From Lichtheimia corymbifera B2541 (Eukaryota > Mucoromycota > Mucoromycetes > Mucorales > Lichtheimiaceae), in contig JNEU01000448.1 in assembly GCA_000697475.1 (NCBI GenBank), positions 1 to 64,000 on the forward strand: a stretch of DNA of 64,000 nucleotides, read 5' to 3'. Positions 33,688 through 45,244 of the stretch are shown one piece after another. Under the pieces are notes generated by a model, which was not told where the DNA came from, did not search any database, and worked only from the letters and a program-made list of their open reading frames with translations. How positions within the stretch are numbered: position 1 is the first letter of the stretch; the number at the start of each line of letters is the position of its first letter. The translations under genes were made by a program, and so were the position numbers.

Positions 33688-34659
33688 ATGGATTTCAACT
33701 TTGACGACGACGTCTTTGTTAGCAAGGAAAAAAGAACGATTCCTGAACAAGAACCTTACACAGCCAAGGAGGAAGTTGATGGGGTACTTGTCGATCTTGA
33801 GTCATTAGGAAAGGACAGTGGTTATTGACATGCTGCTAGTGGTTTCATAATTTTGACAGCTATGAAGATCTTATGATGCAGCGACATGGGCCCAATCAGC
33901 TTAAGAGCGCCATTGAACACGACTATATGTATAAACGCTATGAAAAGGCATTGGACGGTGCGCTCAAGTATATCGAACTTGCCAATACTGAAGACTGCAA
34001 AGTGAGCGCGACCCGAGAAATGAGCGAGATCGCTATTCATTGCGCCCTCCATCTCAATCGCCTTGATCTCGCTGAAGAACTCACAGACACGAAACAGGTG
34101 TGCTACTACTCGTGTGTATAGGTGAATGATTGTAAAGCTGACATCTATATGCCATGTATAGGTATCCATGGAGACTGGCAGCATTTTCTTAGAAGCCCGT
34201 GTATACGCTGCTTGTCCGCACCGCCAAGATGATGCAGTATCAGCAATTGTACGATACCAGAAGTTACGCAAACAGGATTATCAGGCATGGCGTCTCTTGG
34301 CTACTATTATGCGCTGCAATGATGACCAAAGCATGAGGAATCATATCGCCAAGCTCGCCATTGAACGTGCCATCAGGATCATGACTTCTAGTCGCTGGGC
34401 CTTGAATATTCCTGTTGTCAAGAAACGCTATGAACGTGAATTGGCCACTCTTCAATCTATTCTACACGACATCCCAGGTGGTGATGCTAGTAAATTCCTT
34501 GCATGGATGATGGAGGAACCTCTCACTGATGAGCGCATGGTCCAAGCTGGCCTTACCATGTTCAAGCCCGATGATATAGACTTTATTTTTAGACAAGCAG
34601 CAAAGTATAGTGATCAAGAAAACGAAGAAGATAAAGAGCGTAACGCACGTGAGCTTTAA
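33688..34659 (+). CDS. Helical (TPR-like) protein, possibly C8orf76-like
   Basis: Three exons, 33688-33800, 33860-34097 and 34162-34659, give 282 residues. The acidic start MDFNFDDDVFVSKEK leads into helical repeats: YMYKRYEKALDGALKYIELA, ATREMSEIAIHCALHLNRLD and DAVSAIVRYQKLRKQDYQAW, followed by LLATIM. These resemble the TPR-like region of vertebrate C8orf76 proteins, also with an acidic N-terminus, but the match is from memory and tentative. The first intron uses a weak donor (GTCATT); it is the only donor in the correct phase. The 3' end converges on the 14-3-3 gene, 179 bases apart. Confidence 0.7.
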
Positions 34660-34838
34660 AATTGATATTGTTGAGGAAGGAAAACTGGAAGTTTACACTA
34701 GTTATATAACACGTGTTCTTTTCTTTAATTCGCAAAACCAATAACCATCACCATTATCCTAAGAAACATATAAAGATAATTCAATATTGATCAAGCAACA
34801 TGAGCTGTTACTCATATTCGAGTATGAACACCAATCAT

Positions 34839-36099
34839 TCATTCTTGGGCTTGCTCGTTGTTATCCTTGGGAGCTTCAGTCGATTTGTCTTGCTTATCAC
34901 CATCTATGAACAATGTGTCAGTGTTACGTTTTATAGTATTGAGTTGATGCTGCTTACCTTCTTGCAGATCGGAGGTCCAAAGCGTCAAGTTGTCACGGAG
35001 CAATTGCATGATCAAAGTGGAATCTTTGTAGGACTCTTCGCTCAATGTATCGAGTTCTGCAATGGCATCATCAAAAGCTTGCTTAGCAAGGTGGCATGCG
35101 CGATCAGGCGAATTTAAGATTTCATAATAGAAGACGGAGAAGTTAAGAGCCAAGCCCAAACGGATGGGATGCGTAGTTGCCAACTCCACTTGTGCAATGT
35201 CGGTAGCTGACTTGTAGGCTTCGTGAGCTTCGGATGCGGCAGTCTTACGATCTTCGCTGGTAGCGTACTCGGCAACATAACGATGATAATCACCCTTCCT
35301 GTAAGCTAATAGTGAGTCATATGATCGTTTTCATTATAGAATGACCTACATCTTGTAATAAAAGACCTTGGCTTCACCATCGGAAGCAGCAGGGATGAGA
35401 CAGTCCTTGAGCAACTCGAGAATGTCATTGCACACATCATAGAGTTCACTCTCAATCTTTTTCCGGTATTCCTTGATCTTGTTTACTTGAGCGTCGTGGC
35501 CCTTGCTCTCTTCCTTTTGCTCAATCGACGATACAATTCTCCAGGATGCGCGTCGTGCACCAATCACATTCTTGTATGCGACACTCAACAGATTGCGTTC
35601 TTCCACAGAAAGATCGGGGCTCATCTGCTTAAACACGTGTTGCATGAGTATGGAAACGATCCACGCACATATACGCGTCCCATCACTACGCTCTCTGACA
35701 ACTATTTCCTATTATCCACATAATTACCTTGGCAACTTCCTTCATGTATGTCACCATTTCTAAACAACACCAAAAAACGATCATTAGCTTATGTTCAAGA
35801 AACGAATAACAGCGTGTGAAGTATTTACGTACCATTATAGCGTTCGGCTTGCTCGGCAATCTTGGCCATATAAACCTACATTTATAGATGTTTTAATATG
35901 TTTATAAGCTTCTAACATCCAAAAGACAAGAAGTATGGAAGTAACAAGCGAAAGCACTTGCTCTCATCTTGTCTCGAGAGTTGCAATTTGGTGCTACCTT
36001 ATCTTCGCGTTCCTAGAGAGGAGACATACTTAGTTACTCAAGGTGCTAATAAAGCGTGTACGAGATTGACGTTAACGGATGACAGCTTACAGTTGACAT
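34839..36099 (-). CDS. BMH1: 14-3-3 protein
   Basis: A phosphoserine-binding adaptor of 259 residues acting as a dimer in signalling. Exons are 36099-36091 (9 nt, M-S-T), 36012-35998 (15 nt, E-R-E-D-K), 35875-35833, 35759-35728, 35624-35350, 35298-34958 and 34903-34839; every phase closes. Family blocks: [68 protein letters not shown] and [11 protein letters not shown], then the usual acidic tail. The two first exons are tiny but match the family N-terminus, which supports them. The fourth intron's acceptor may be three bases earlier, adding one Gln. Confidence 0.96.
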
Positions 36100-37296
36100 T
36101 GTGAGTGTGAGTGATTTAACGTTGAAAGAAAGAATGCGTAGTAGACGTCAGCTACTCAGCGGGCTTGATGTGAGACGCGTCTTACGATACTCAGCGACCA
36201 ATAACAAAGAAGTTCATGTGTGCTGGGATTCTGGTGCACAGCAGTGCCTACAGATTAAATCAATCGCTGTTGGAGTGCCCATCCTTTGTGTCTAATTGCA
36301 CCATGTTTTACTCAGTCATATGGCATATCATGCTATCGATATTAGGTGGTTTTTATTTCTTATGGTTGGCTGCTTACAGCAGTCGAACACGTCGTAGGCA
36401 TACCACTATCAAAAGTACTAGTGTGACATGGTTCCTCGCTTCTTCGCTCGTAAATTTAGAATGACTTATAATTATCTTTGAAGTGTAATACTTATATTCA
36501 ATGTGCGTGATTTATGCATATGTGTGTTGTATTGGTTAGCTGCTATGCCTTTAAAAGGATATTTATATTTCAGGAATGATTAGCGGCATGGTGCTTCCTT
36601 GTTGCTGGGAGAGATTTAATATGTAGTGGGCGTTTGGAAGTGTCTCTCATTAATGACATCGTTCCTGCTACTTCCAAAGCAAAATGCGTGACATCATACT
36701 TTTCCATTCACTTGGTCATTATTGGCGTTTTACAGCTTTCACCAAAATCGTACAACAAGACATCACGTGCTACTACTACTGCCTCGCATGAATGACAAGC
36801 GGTCCCCGCCAGCATGAAACCTTGGGTTCTATAATCGGCTCCTTTTACATGGAAAAGGTTAAAAAGGTATCTCAACAAGGACATGCATCAATCCACATTT
36901 GAAGTGAACAACTTGCAACATCCATGTCGGCTCTCCCTCGACATACGATTCATCCACCTCATGCAAATAAAAGGCTGTTGTAGCTGCCTTCTTGCACTTG
37001 ATTTCCTCGGCAGGTACAATCTGACCAAAGGTATGCATATGAGAATTCGTTTCGTAAGTTAGGTAGCACTGGTTAAAAGTTATCACCTCTAAGGAAGGGT
37101 TCCGAGGATAAAGAGTGCAAAGAGGGTGTGACAAGGTCTTTTTAAATCTGGATTTCCCACTGATGCGGGGAAAACAATATGACAAAATCTACGAATGAAA
37201 CGTGGATCATCCGGTATATAACTAGGAGGGTCTCTTTTTGCTTTTCTTCCCAGTCTCACACGCTTTACTCTGCAACAAATCCCCCACTCTATAAAA
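36100..37296. other. Divergent intergenic region between 14-3-3 and ILV3
   Basis: About 1.2 kb. A minus-strand ORF at 36859-37185 (108 residues, no start context or known family) is not called. An ACGCGT box lies at 36175-36180, and a TATA box for ILV3 at 37215-37221. Confidence 0.45.
37215..37221 (+). promoter_or_regulatory. TATA box of ILV3
   Basis: TATATAA lies 76-82 bases before the ATG at 37297 and is followed by a pyrimidine-rich stretch typical of fungal promoters. Confidence 0.5.
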
Positions 37297-39749
37297 ATGT
37301 CTCAACCTGAAAGTGGACAAGTTCACATGTAAGATAAACCACGTTCATGTACAACAACCGAGAAACTTGCTATTCATGCGATGCTCCAACGCCTTCATGC
37401 TTAGACATAAGCTAGTTACCCCTCGCGACCGCGAAGTGGAACAAGCCGGTGCCGTCATGAACAGATATAGCCGAATGATTACGCAACGTCCCACAGCTGG
37501 TGCTGGTCAAGCACAACGTAAGTAATCAATGTGGTAGCGTGGAAGTTGAATAACACCCATTCAATCTCATGTATGGAATGTATGATATGCTAGTGTATGC
37601 AACAGGGCTTAAGGAAGAGGACATGAGCAAGGCACAAGTGGGTATCACCAGCTTGTGAGTAATCATCCATCCATCTCTTCTTAACCTCTGAGTTCTAAAA
37701 TTTTGGTAATAGTGGATATGATGGCAATCCATGCAACATGCATATCAATGATCTAGCAGCCAAAGTCAAGGAAGGTGTATGGAGAGCTGGTCTTGTTGGC
37801 TCAATTTTTAACACCATTGGTGTAAGCGATGCTATGCCCATGGGTAGTGCTGGTATGTCCTTTTCTTTGCCAAGCCGTGATATCATTGCCGATTCGATCG
37901 AGACGGTCATGAGTGCTTTATGGTATGATGCCAATGTTTCAATTCCTGGCTGCGACAAAAATATGCCTGGTTGCATGATGGCTATTTCTCGCCTCAATCG
38001 GCCTGCTATTGTGGTATATGGTGGCACCATGAAGCGCGGCAAGGGTACATTGGGTGCTTGTGCAAATCGTGACTTGGATATTGGTAATGCTCTTGAGTGC
38101 AATGGTGAATTTATCAGCGGCAAAATCAACGAGGAGGAGCGTAAGGACATTATCAGACATGCATGCCCTGGCGCTGGTGCATGTGGAGGAATGTAAGTAT
38201 ATATGATGCAATGTCAATCATAAAGGGTGGGAATTGACAAGTTCTATGGATTACAGGTTCACAGCCAATACCAGTGAGTCATGGATTAAATAGGCATTGC
38301 TGCCTGTATTTATAAGAGGCATATCCATTAATACGAGATTTGAATAGTGTCAAGTGCTATCGAAGCATTGGGAATGTCATTGCCGTATAGTTCATCCATT
38401 CCAGCTGAAGATCCCGCCAAAATTCAAGAATGTCTACGTGTTGGTCCTGCTATCCGTAACCTTATTCAAAAGAATATCCGACCCAAGGATATCTTGACTC
38501 CCAAGGCCTTTGAAAATGCATTGACTGTGATTATGGTGCTTGGTGGATCCACGAATGCTGTACTCCACATGCTAGCTATGGCCAAGGCTGCCGACGTCCC
38601 CTTGACTATTGACGACATTCAAGCCATTTCCAGCAAAACACCTTTCTTGGCTAATTTGCGACCAAGGTAAGTAAATCATATTGATCGACGTATCATACAA
38701 CATGGTGAGTAATTATCATGAATCATAGTGGCAAATACATTATGGAGGATCTACATGACATGGGAGGTACACCTGCTGTCCTGAAATATCTTTGGGAAAA
38801 TGGTTTGATCCATGGTGACTGCATGACAGTTACCGGCAAGACCATGGCAGAGAATTTGGCTGAAGTAGATGGATTAAAGGAGGGTCAAGATATTTTGCGT
38901 CCGTTGTCGGATCCAATCAAACCAACAGGCCATTTGACCATTCTACGTGGTAATCTTGCGCCAGAGGCAAGTATACTTTCGATGCGACATGTCATATACT
39001 GGAAATCCTCACAACGTGTGCATATGGATGTAGGGCGCCGTTGCCAAGATTACTGGCAAAGAGGGTCTGTCCTTTACTGGTATAGCACGTGTCTTTGATG
39101 AGGAAGATGAGATTTTCCGAGCTCTAGAAGAAAACAGAATTCCAAAGGGTTCTGTAGTCGTGGTGCGCTACCAGGGTCCAAAAGGTGGTCCCGGTATGCC
39201 AGAGGTAAAGCCAATTGTTTGCCAAACCCGGAATGTATTGTAGTACAAAGTTCACGCTAACTCATACCGGTTTTCGTGTAGATGTGTAGGTTTCGTGGGA
39301 GAGAGGAAAAGACATACTGGCAAACTTACGCTTACATTTTTCTACCATAAAGTGAAACCTACAGCTGCCATTATGGGTGCAGGATTAGGTAAAGACGTAG
39401 CATTGATTACCGATGGACGATTTTCCGGTGCATCTCATGTAAGTCGGAAAAGCGCATAGCTTGTACAGCAAATGATTTAATGCAACTTGCCATATTGCAG
39501 GGCTTTATCATTGGTCACATCTGCCCTGAAGCCCAAGTGGGTGGTCCGATCGCTCTGGTTCAAGATGGTGACGAGATAACCATTGACGCTACAACCCGCG
39601 ATATCAAGGTCAATGTATCAGACGAAGAATTGGCTCAGCGAAAGAAAGCTTGGAAACCAAAACCACCAAAGTATACCAAGGGTGCCTTAGCACGATATGC
39701 CATGACCGTCAAGAGTGCCAGTGAGGGTGCCGTTACGGACGAATGGTAA
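37297..39749 (+). CDS. ILV3: Dihydroxy-acid dehydratase (ILV3)
   Basis: The enzyme catalyses the third step of valine/isoleucine synthesis using an Fe-S cluster. Eleven exons: 37297-37328, 37405-37517, 37606-37654, 37713-38192, 38257-38273 (17 nt), 38348-38666, 38729-38966, 39034-39204, 39282-39285 (4 nt), 39353-39438 and 39501-39749; total 585 residues. Cluster-related cysteines are in [15 protein letters not shown] and [11 protein letters not shown]. Further blocks: [46 protein letters not shown] and [19 protein letters not shown]. The 4-nt exon supplies ATG-T, restoring the invariant Met-Leu; skipping it gives a stop. The intron at 38967-39033 is GC-AG. The N-terminus lacks an obvious mitochondrial presequence. 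Confidence 0.95.
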
Positions 39750-40370
39750 AAATAACGAACCATCATTCCATTGCATATTCGCACAGCTGCTCTTCAATGA
39801 TCCTATGTTGGATGTGTATATGTAATAATAAATGGCTGAATTCATATGATTTCATCATGATAATGCTTGATGAGAGAAGTGTTTCTGCATATGTATTTGG
39901 ACATAGTAGATCAAAGTTTGATCAACACGTCATTGCAGGCCTGGGCACGTAACAACATAACCCCGACCACAGGTTGTACTGGCATATAGAAACCAAAAGA
40001 ATGGTCTTACAAACATAACGCGAGCAAAGACGACACTTGTTGTCGTCAAGTACATATGTCACAGTAACACGTACATCTGTAGGCTCATATTTTAGTCATC
40101 TCTCTGTAATAAATACAGCAGATGCTGCAGTTGATAAATTCCGATTGGCCCAAAGGACAACTGGGAACACCGGGAAATATTGGGGAAAGATTACTGGATT
40201 TGGCCTAAACAATCGATAATCCGATTCATGAGTTTATTCGATGATACAAGCAAAAGCGATTAGCTATGCAGGATGGAGTATATGTATCAAGGGCAATATG
40301 TGGGTTGGTGGATGCATTGTGTATGTGTGGTTGCGGTTATGTTGTAGACATGTTCACTGGATAAAGAGAT
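39750..40370. other. Intergenic between convergent ILV3 and TAL1
   Basis: About 620 bases holding both 3' regions. No further gene is seen. Confidence 0.5.
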
Positions 40371-41607
40371 TTACAACTTCTCCTTGAGCATGGCCTCAAG
40401 CTTGCGACCATCCTTAGCAAAGTTGCGGATACCTTCAGACAACTTCTCGGTGGCCATGGCATCCTCATTCATATCCCAACGGAAGGCCTTTTCGTTGGTG
40501 AAGTAGGCGACCTTGGGGATCTCCTGAGCCTTAGCCTTCTCAACAGAGAGCTTGGCAGAGATCTGCTTAGTATCCTTTTGCAATTCACCCAAGAGAGCAG
40601 GAGAGATAGTCAAAAAGTCGCAGCCTGCCAATTCTTCAATCTCACCAGTGTTGCGGAAAGAGGCACCCATGACGATAGTGTTATAGCCGTATTGCTTGTA
40701 GTAGTTGTAGATCTTGGAGACGGAAAGAACACCAGGGTCGTTGTGGCTCTCATAGGTTTGACCAGTCGACTTTTTGTACCAATCCAAGATACGGCCAACA
40801 AAAGGTGAGATGAGAGTGACACCAGCTTCGGCACAAGCAACAGCTTGAGGGAAACCAAACAAGAGAGTCAAGTTGCAGTGAATGCCATGCTCCTTCTCCA
40901 AGATCTATTTCATTGCATATATGATATTGATAAGCAACCTGCACGCATATATATATATGCCGACTTTATAGCAGCACACGGTTGTCCAACTTACAGAAGC
41001 AGCCTGGATACCTTCCCAGGTAGAAGCAATCTTGATCAAAACACGCTCCTTGTTAATACCTTCCTCCTCATACAACTTGATCAAACGAATAGCCTTGGCA
41101 ACGTTGGCATCACGGTCGAAAGAAAGACGGGCATCAACCTCAGTGGAGACACGACCAGGAACAATCTTAAGGATCTCCTTGCCAAAGTTGACCAAAAGCT
41201 TATCCACAGCCCATTCGAGTTGCTCTTCAGGGTTGCTACAGGAACATTTATTGTCAGCATGTCGCGTTTACGGGATAATGCAAACCCCGGACCTCGGGGT
41301 TGGGGGTTTGCGGGAAATAACCATGCTCGTATTTACCTGCCCTTCTTCTTGCCGTACTCGATAGCATCGTTAATCAAGCCAGCATATTGGGGCTTTTGGG
41401 AAGCTGCAAGGATCAAAGAGGGGTTGGTGGTAGCATCCTGAGGCTTGTATTGGGCGATAGCTGTAGACAACACGAAAAAAGGACCGCGATTAACAACAGG
41501 AACGATTTTAAGGGTGACGCAAACATGAATAGAAACTTACTCTCAAAGTCACCAGAGTCGGCAACAATGGTAGTGTATTGCTTGATTTGTTCGAGAACGG
41601 AAGCCAT
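40371..41607 (-). CDS. TAL1: Transaldolase
   Basis: A cytosolic pentose-phosphate enzyme moving a dihydroxyacetone unit between sugar phosphates through a Schiff-base lysine. Exons are 41607-41541, 41460-41337, 41235-40995 and 40904-40371, giving 321 residues. Family blocks: [29 protein letters not shown], the active-site lysine in [43 protein letters not shown] and [12 protein letters not shown]. Codons look strongly biased towards C- and G-ending forms, typical of a highly expressed gene. Introns (80, 101 and 90 bp) are longer than in neighbours; the second carries a G-rich hairpin. Confidence 0.97.
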
Positions 41608-42580
41608 GGCAAAGTGAAAAATGAAAACGGGAAAGAGATTGGGGAAAAAGTCGAGAGCATGGTTCCACTGCCTTTATGTGTGCTGATCTCGAAAATCAGG
41701 GGGCTGGGATTGGCTACAGTGCGGTGACGTTTTTGTGTTCCCGAGCGCCAAGTACTGTGGTTGATGTTTACAGATAACAGGACGACAATACAACAATCAC
41801 GCATGAGTAGATGGTTTCACAAGAGTTTGACATAGCCACTATGTAATCCGTAGACATTGCGAATCATTCACTTATGAATTATAGTCCGTATTTTCGATTC
41901 TCCCATTCAATATCGATATAAATGGCTATCTTCCTTTTCACTGGTTGTTACTAATCTTCATGTCATATGTCCCATTTTACTTTTCTCTCCGCCCCTTCAT
42001 GCTGCGATGATGTCGCTTTCGTAACATTTGCAATTAAAGCTATAAGTAGCGACATGTATGAGTCAGCACCCCTTCTTTGCATTATTACGAGCTTGAACAT
42101 GAATTCAAATCATATTGGCTAAAGCTTGGTTTTGATTGGCATATGAAGGGTCATGCAGATAAGCCGGATTATATCTTAACATGTATATATGGCGGGCTAT
42201 AGATAACGATAAACGAGTGTAAACGAAACTACCAAAGCAGATGTAGACGCCTGTCTGATAATCAAATCTTATGGTGACAGCATACCATATTTCAGTCGCC
42301 TCAATGTGGTGTTCTACTGCTTGCTAGTATATAAGAGTTTGAGGTCTTTTTTTTTTTTATTACCATTAAGGGCGACCATGGAAATGTGTGTGACTCTAAG
42401 CTACGTACTCGTATTCACATATGCCCTTTGGGAGTATGTGGGCAAAATGATGTGTGTGAATTAAGCAGACGAGTGAATCCTGCAATTGGCCAATAGAAAA
42501 GGGCTGTCGAGCTGTCCTAAGCTAAAACCAGCGGTGGTGCTTTTTTCTTTGTTGCTTCGATCGTACAGTAAATACTAAGA
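41608..42580. other. Divergent intergenic region between TAL1 and MGR2
   Basis: About 970 bases without a gene. A run of twelve T lies at 42347-42358; without tRNA-like boxes before it, it is not taken as a Pol III terminator. Confidence 0.45.
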
Positions 42581-43014
42581 ATGGAGCCATCAAACGTCGA
42601 GAAAATGAAAATGGGCGCCATGATGGGTGGCACTGTAGGCCTTTGTGTTGGCTTTGTCTTTGGCACCATCAACTTGATTCGGTAACTTCGCACTATGCAA
42701 CATTTCGTATACTGCAATTTACCACACGCGCTCACCTTTATTCGCGTCCGGTCTTCACTTGTAGTTTCGGCAGTGGTACCAAAGGACCTATCAATATGTT
42801 AAGCCAGTACATGATTGGATCGGCAGCCTCTTTTGGTTTCTTCATGTGTAAGTACTTTATAGCAAGAGCAACGATATCAATAGCTAACATGTTATGGTAT
42901 ACAGCCATAGGCTCGGTTATTCGTTCCGAGGGCAGGCTTCCCGCGGGCGCAACTCCTTTGCAATGGAATCAGAAACCACTTCCCATCCGTATCAATAAGC
43001 CTAATGAGGATTAA
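42581..43014 (+). CDS. MGR2: MGR2/ROMO1-type mitochondrial inner-membrane protein
   Basis: A small protein (97 residues) with two membrane helices, the gatekeeper of the TIM23 import channel in yeast. Exons are 42581-42681, 42765-42847 and 42905-43014. Family pattern: KMKMGAMMGGTVGLCVGFVFG with Gly-rich first helix, then GPINMLSQYMIGSAASFGFFM and SIGSVIRSEGR. The C-terminal tail (PLQWNQKPLPIRINKPNED) is shorter than in yeast. It converges on the coiled-coil gene, 105 bases apart. Confidence 0.93.
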
Positions 43015-43119
43015 ACATATGTACAAACTTGGTTTATTTCAATGAAAAGCAATATAAACTGCAAATGATGCGATGGTTGTGATACAAGGATGATATTTTA
43101 GCAATATGGAAGGTCTTTA

Positions 43120-44406
43120 CTACTTTTTAGCATCGAACATTTCACGTAAAAAGGACATTCGGTTTGTTTCCGCCTGATCCTGCATTTCCACCATATGTCG
43201 TAGCATAGAAGCCATCTCCTTTTGCATATCCATCCAACTTTGATATAATTCTGCCCATTCCTGTTGTCGAGATCGTTGGGATTCCACCCAATCCTTCATC
43301 CACGTTTCTTGCTTTTCGAATTCATTGGATAGCTGTTCCTCGTATTTGCACAGATTCTCAGAGATATGCTGTCGCTCTTGTTCAACCACCTCTTTGATTC
43401 GTTCTACCATATGTACATGGCCTTCCAGCTTATCCTCAATATGTCGTCGATTGGATTCCAACATCTTCGCTACTGTGTTCTGTTGTTGTTCGCAATTGTC
43501 GTTGGCAACATCTCTTTGTGTGACAAGGATTGACTTGATGCTATTCAGAATATCCTTTTTGAAAAAAGCTCAACATTTTTAGTAACGCGTTAGCATCAAT
43601 CCTACTCATGTATTCTTACCCTAGACTCCTTGCAAAGCTTCGTTAACGAGTCATCATCCATATTTCCCTTTCCAAGATCCACGCGGCGTCGCTTGGCAGA
43701 TGATGGTGTCCTTTTGCTAGCAAATAAAGCGTTTTTCCCTGGTCGACATCCTGCCAGCAAGTACTATTTCCACACCCAGTTAATAAATGACCTACTTTAT
43801 GACTATTCTGTGACGTACCGCATCATAAGCTTTCTCCATAAGTGATTTAATATTGCTGTATTCGCCATAAATGCTGATAAACATGGGATTGCTGCTGCTA
43901 TTCAATAATCCATAATGCGCCTCCATAAGCACCCTGAACCGCTGCTTCGCATGATGTCCAAAGTAAAAGTTGTATAGACCAGTTGCATTCTCGGGTAGCT
44001 TTTTCATAGTTTCATCGCATCGGGTTGCTACAAGTTGCCATTTTTCTGCACGTTCTTTGGGAGTAGACGCTTCGAAAGGTCTCAGAAGTAGAGTCTGTTG
44101 TAGCAAGTATTCGTCGCGTTGAGGGAAAGAGCGATAATGAAATCGTTTGCGTTCGACTCTCGACCAGATCTCAACTTCCTCTTCTGTAATCTCAGGAAAC
44201 TCTTCGTCGCTCGTGTAATAGTTGTTTTCCTGTTCGTCTTGTCGATTGTGTCTTTGAGCAGGTGACAGCGTTTGAGATGTGAAATGAGGAACATTGCCAA
44301 GGTCATTCACTTCATTGGGGCGGCTCACGTTCGAGGAGATAGTTGAGGTCAGATCCGATGCGTTGGGGATACTTTGTGATTCGACACTGCGAGCTGCGTT
44401 ACTCAT
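43120..44406 (-). CDS. Putative Myb/SANT-like protein with C-terminal coiled coil
   Basis: Three exons, 44406-43819, 43763-43620 and 43554-43120, give 388 residues. After a polar N-terminus comes an acidic patch (YYTSDEEFPEITEEEVE) and a helical region (FPQRDEYLLQQTLLL, ERAEKWQLVATRCDE, GHHAKQRFRVLMEAH) resembling the Myb/SANT-like modules of fungal regulators. A basic stretch SAKRRRVD could be a nuclear signal. The last 140 residues form a long Glu/Gln/Met-rich coiled coil. This is the common fungal layout of a DNA-binding module plus dimerisation helix; no family name is claimed. A (CT)13 tract lies 39-64 bases before the ATG on the coding strand. Confidence 0.72.
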
Positions 44407-44444
44407 GCTGGATCCAAGAAAAAGAAAAGACGAGAATTAAATAA

Positions 44445-44470
44445 AGAGAGAGAGAGAGAGAGAGAGAGAG
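44445..44470. repeat. (AG)13 microsatellite
   Basis: A perfect AG repeat. On the minus strand it is a (CT)13 tract 39-64 bases upstream of the start codon at 44406, so it may lie in the leader or core promoter. Confidence 0.9.
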
Positions 44471-45244
44471 ACGCCTGCTCCGCTTAAGAAATGAAGATTG
44501 AACAAGTACAATAATCCATGACCATCATTAAATTGTGACATAGCAAAAGGAAGCTGAGAGAATGAATGGATGTTGGTGAGGTTCTTACATCCGAGATATG
44601 TCAAGACTTTTTGGTCCACTCTGTGTCGATCGCATTGAATTTTACTCGCAAATCCAGGAGTATGCGCAGCCAAGTCATCGTATGAATAAACACTGTATCA
44701 CTATTGTGCTGTTGAATTATTGGATATGAAGTTATCAAAGGGTCAATAGCTTTCTCTACCAATACAAAAAAATGATTATAAGAGATCACTTCATGAGATA
44801 ACTTATGATCACCTTTGATCTAGTATTCTATAATACTTGACCACCTCTTTATCAACCCCAATTCACCACGGCATTTTATTATTGCATGGGCACTGACAAC
44901 TCTCACATACAAGCAAACACATCTCTTTTGTCTATCACTTGAGATTTGGACGGGTGTTCTCATTTTGGCAAGTACCATGCATGAACGCCACAGTTTCAAT
45001 GCCGATACCATTGCATCAATATACAACAAAGGTGCATAATTATTATAAAGATGGAATGATATGTCATTTATGTTTCTTTCTATTCCTTACGGGGTCGAGT
45101 AAGAATGCCACAGCTGGGTGGTTACTACTGCTGAAAAATCTCCAAAGTAGTTATTTAAATTCATGTTGGGTATCCTGCCGTTGATTGAGAGCTCAAAGTC
45201 GGTGAAGTAGGTTATGCAAATATGGAAGAGTTTCCAGAGGAAAA
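44471..45244. other. Intergenic between coiled-coil gene and small membrane protein gene
   Basis: No supported gene. Short ORFs on both strands lack exon logic or recognisable motifs. Confidence 0.45.

Noticed and set aside
36175..36180. ACGCGT upstream of 14-3-3 as a cell-cycle box
   Set aside because: A single copy; the hexamer also occurs inside coding regions and introns elsewhere in the window, so one site is not informative.
36859..37185. Minus-strand 108-residue ORF between 14-3-3 and ILV3
   Set aside because: No recognisable motif, and it lies in what must be promoter space of two genes.
37289..37297. TATAAAA directly before the ILV3 ATG as promoter
   Set aside because: It touches the start codon; the TATATAA at 37215 has the right spacing.
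42347..42358. T12 run as Pol III terminator
   Set aside because: No upstream internal promoter boxes or foldable small RNA were seen; a plain homopolymer is more likely.
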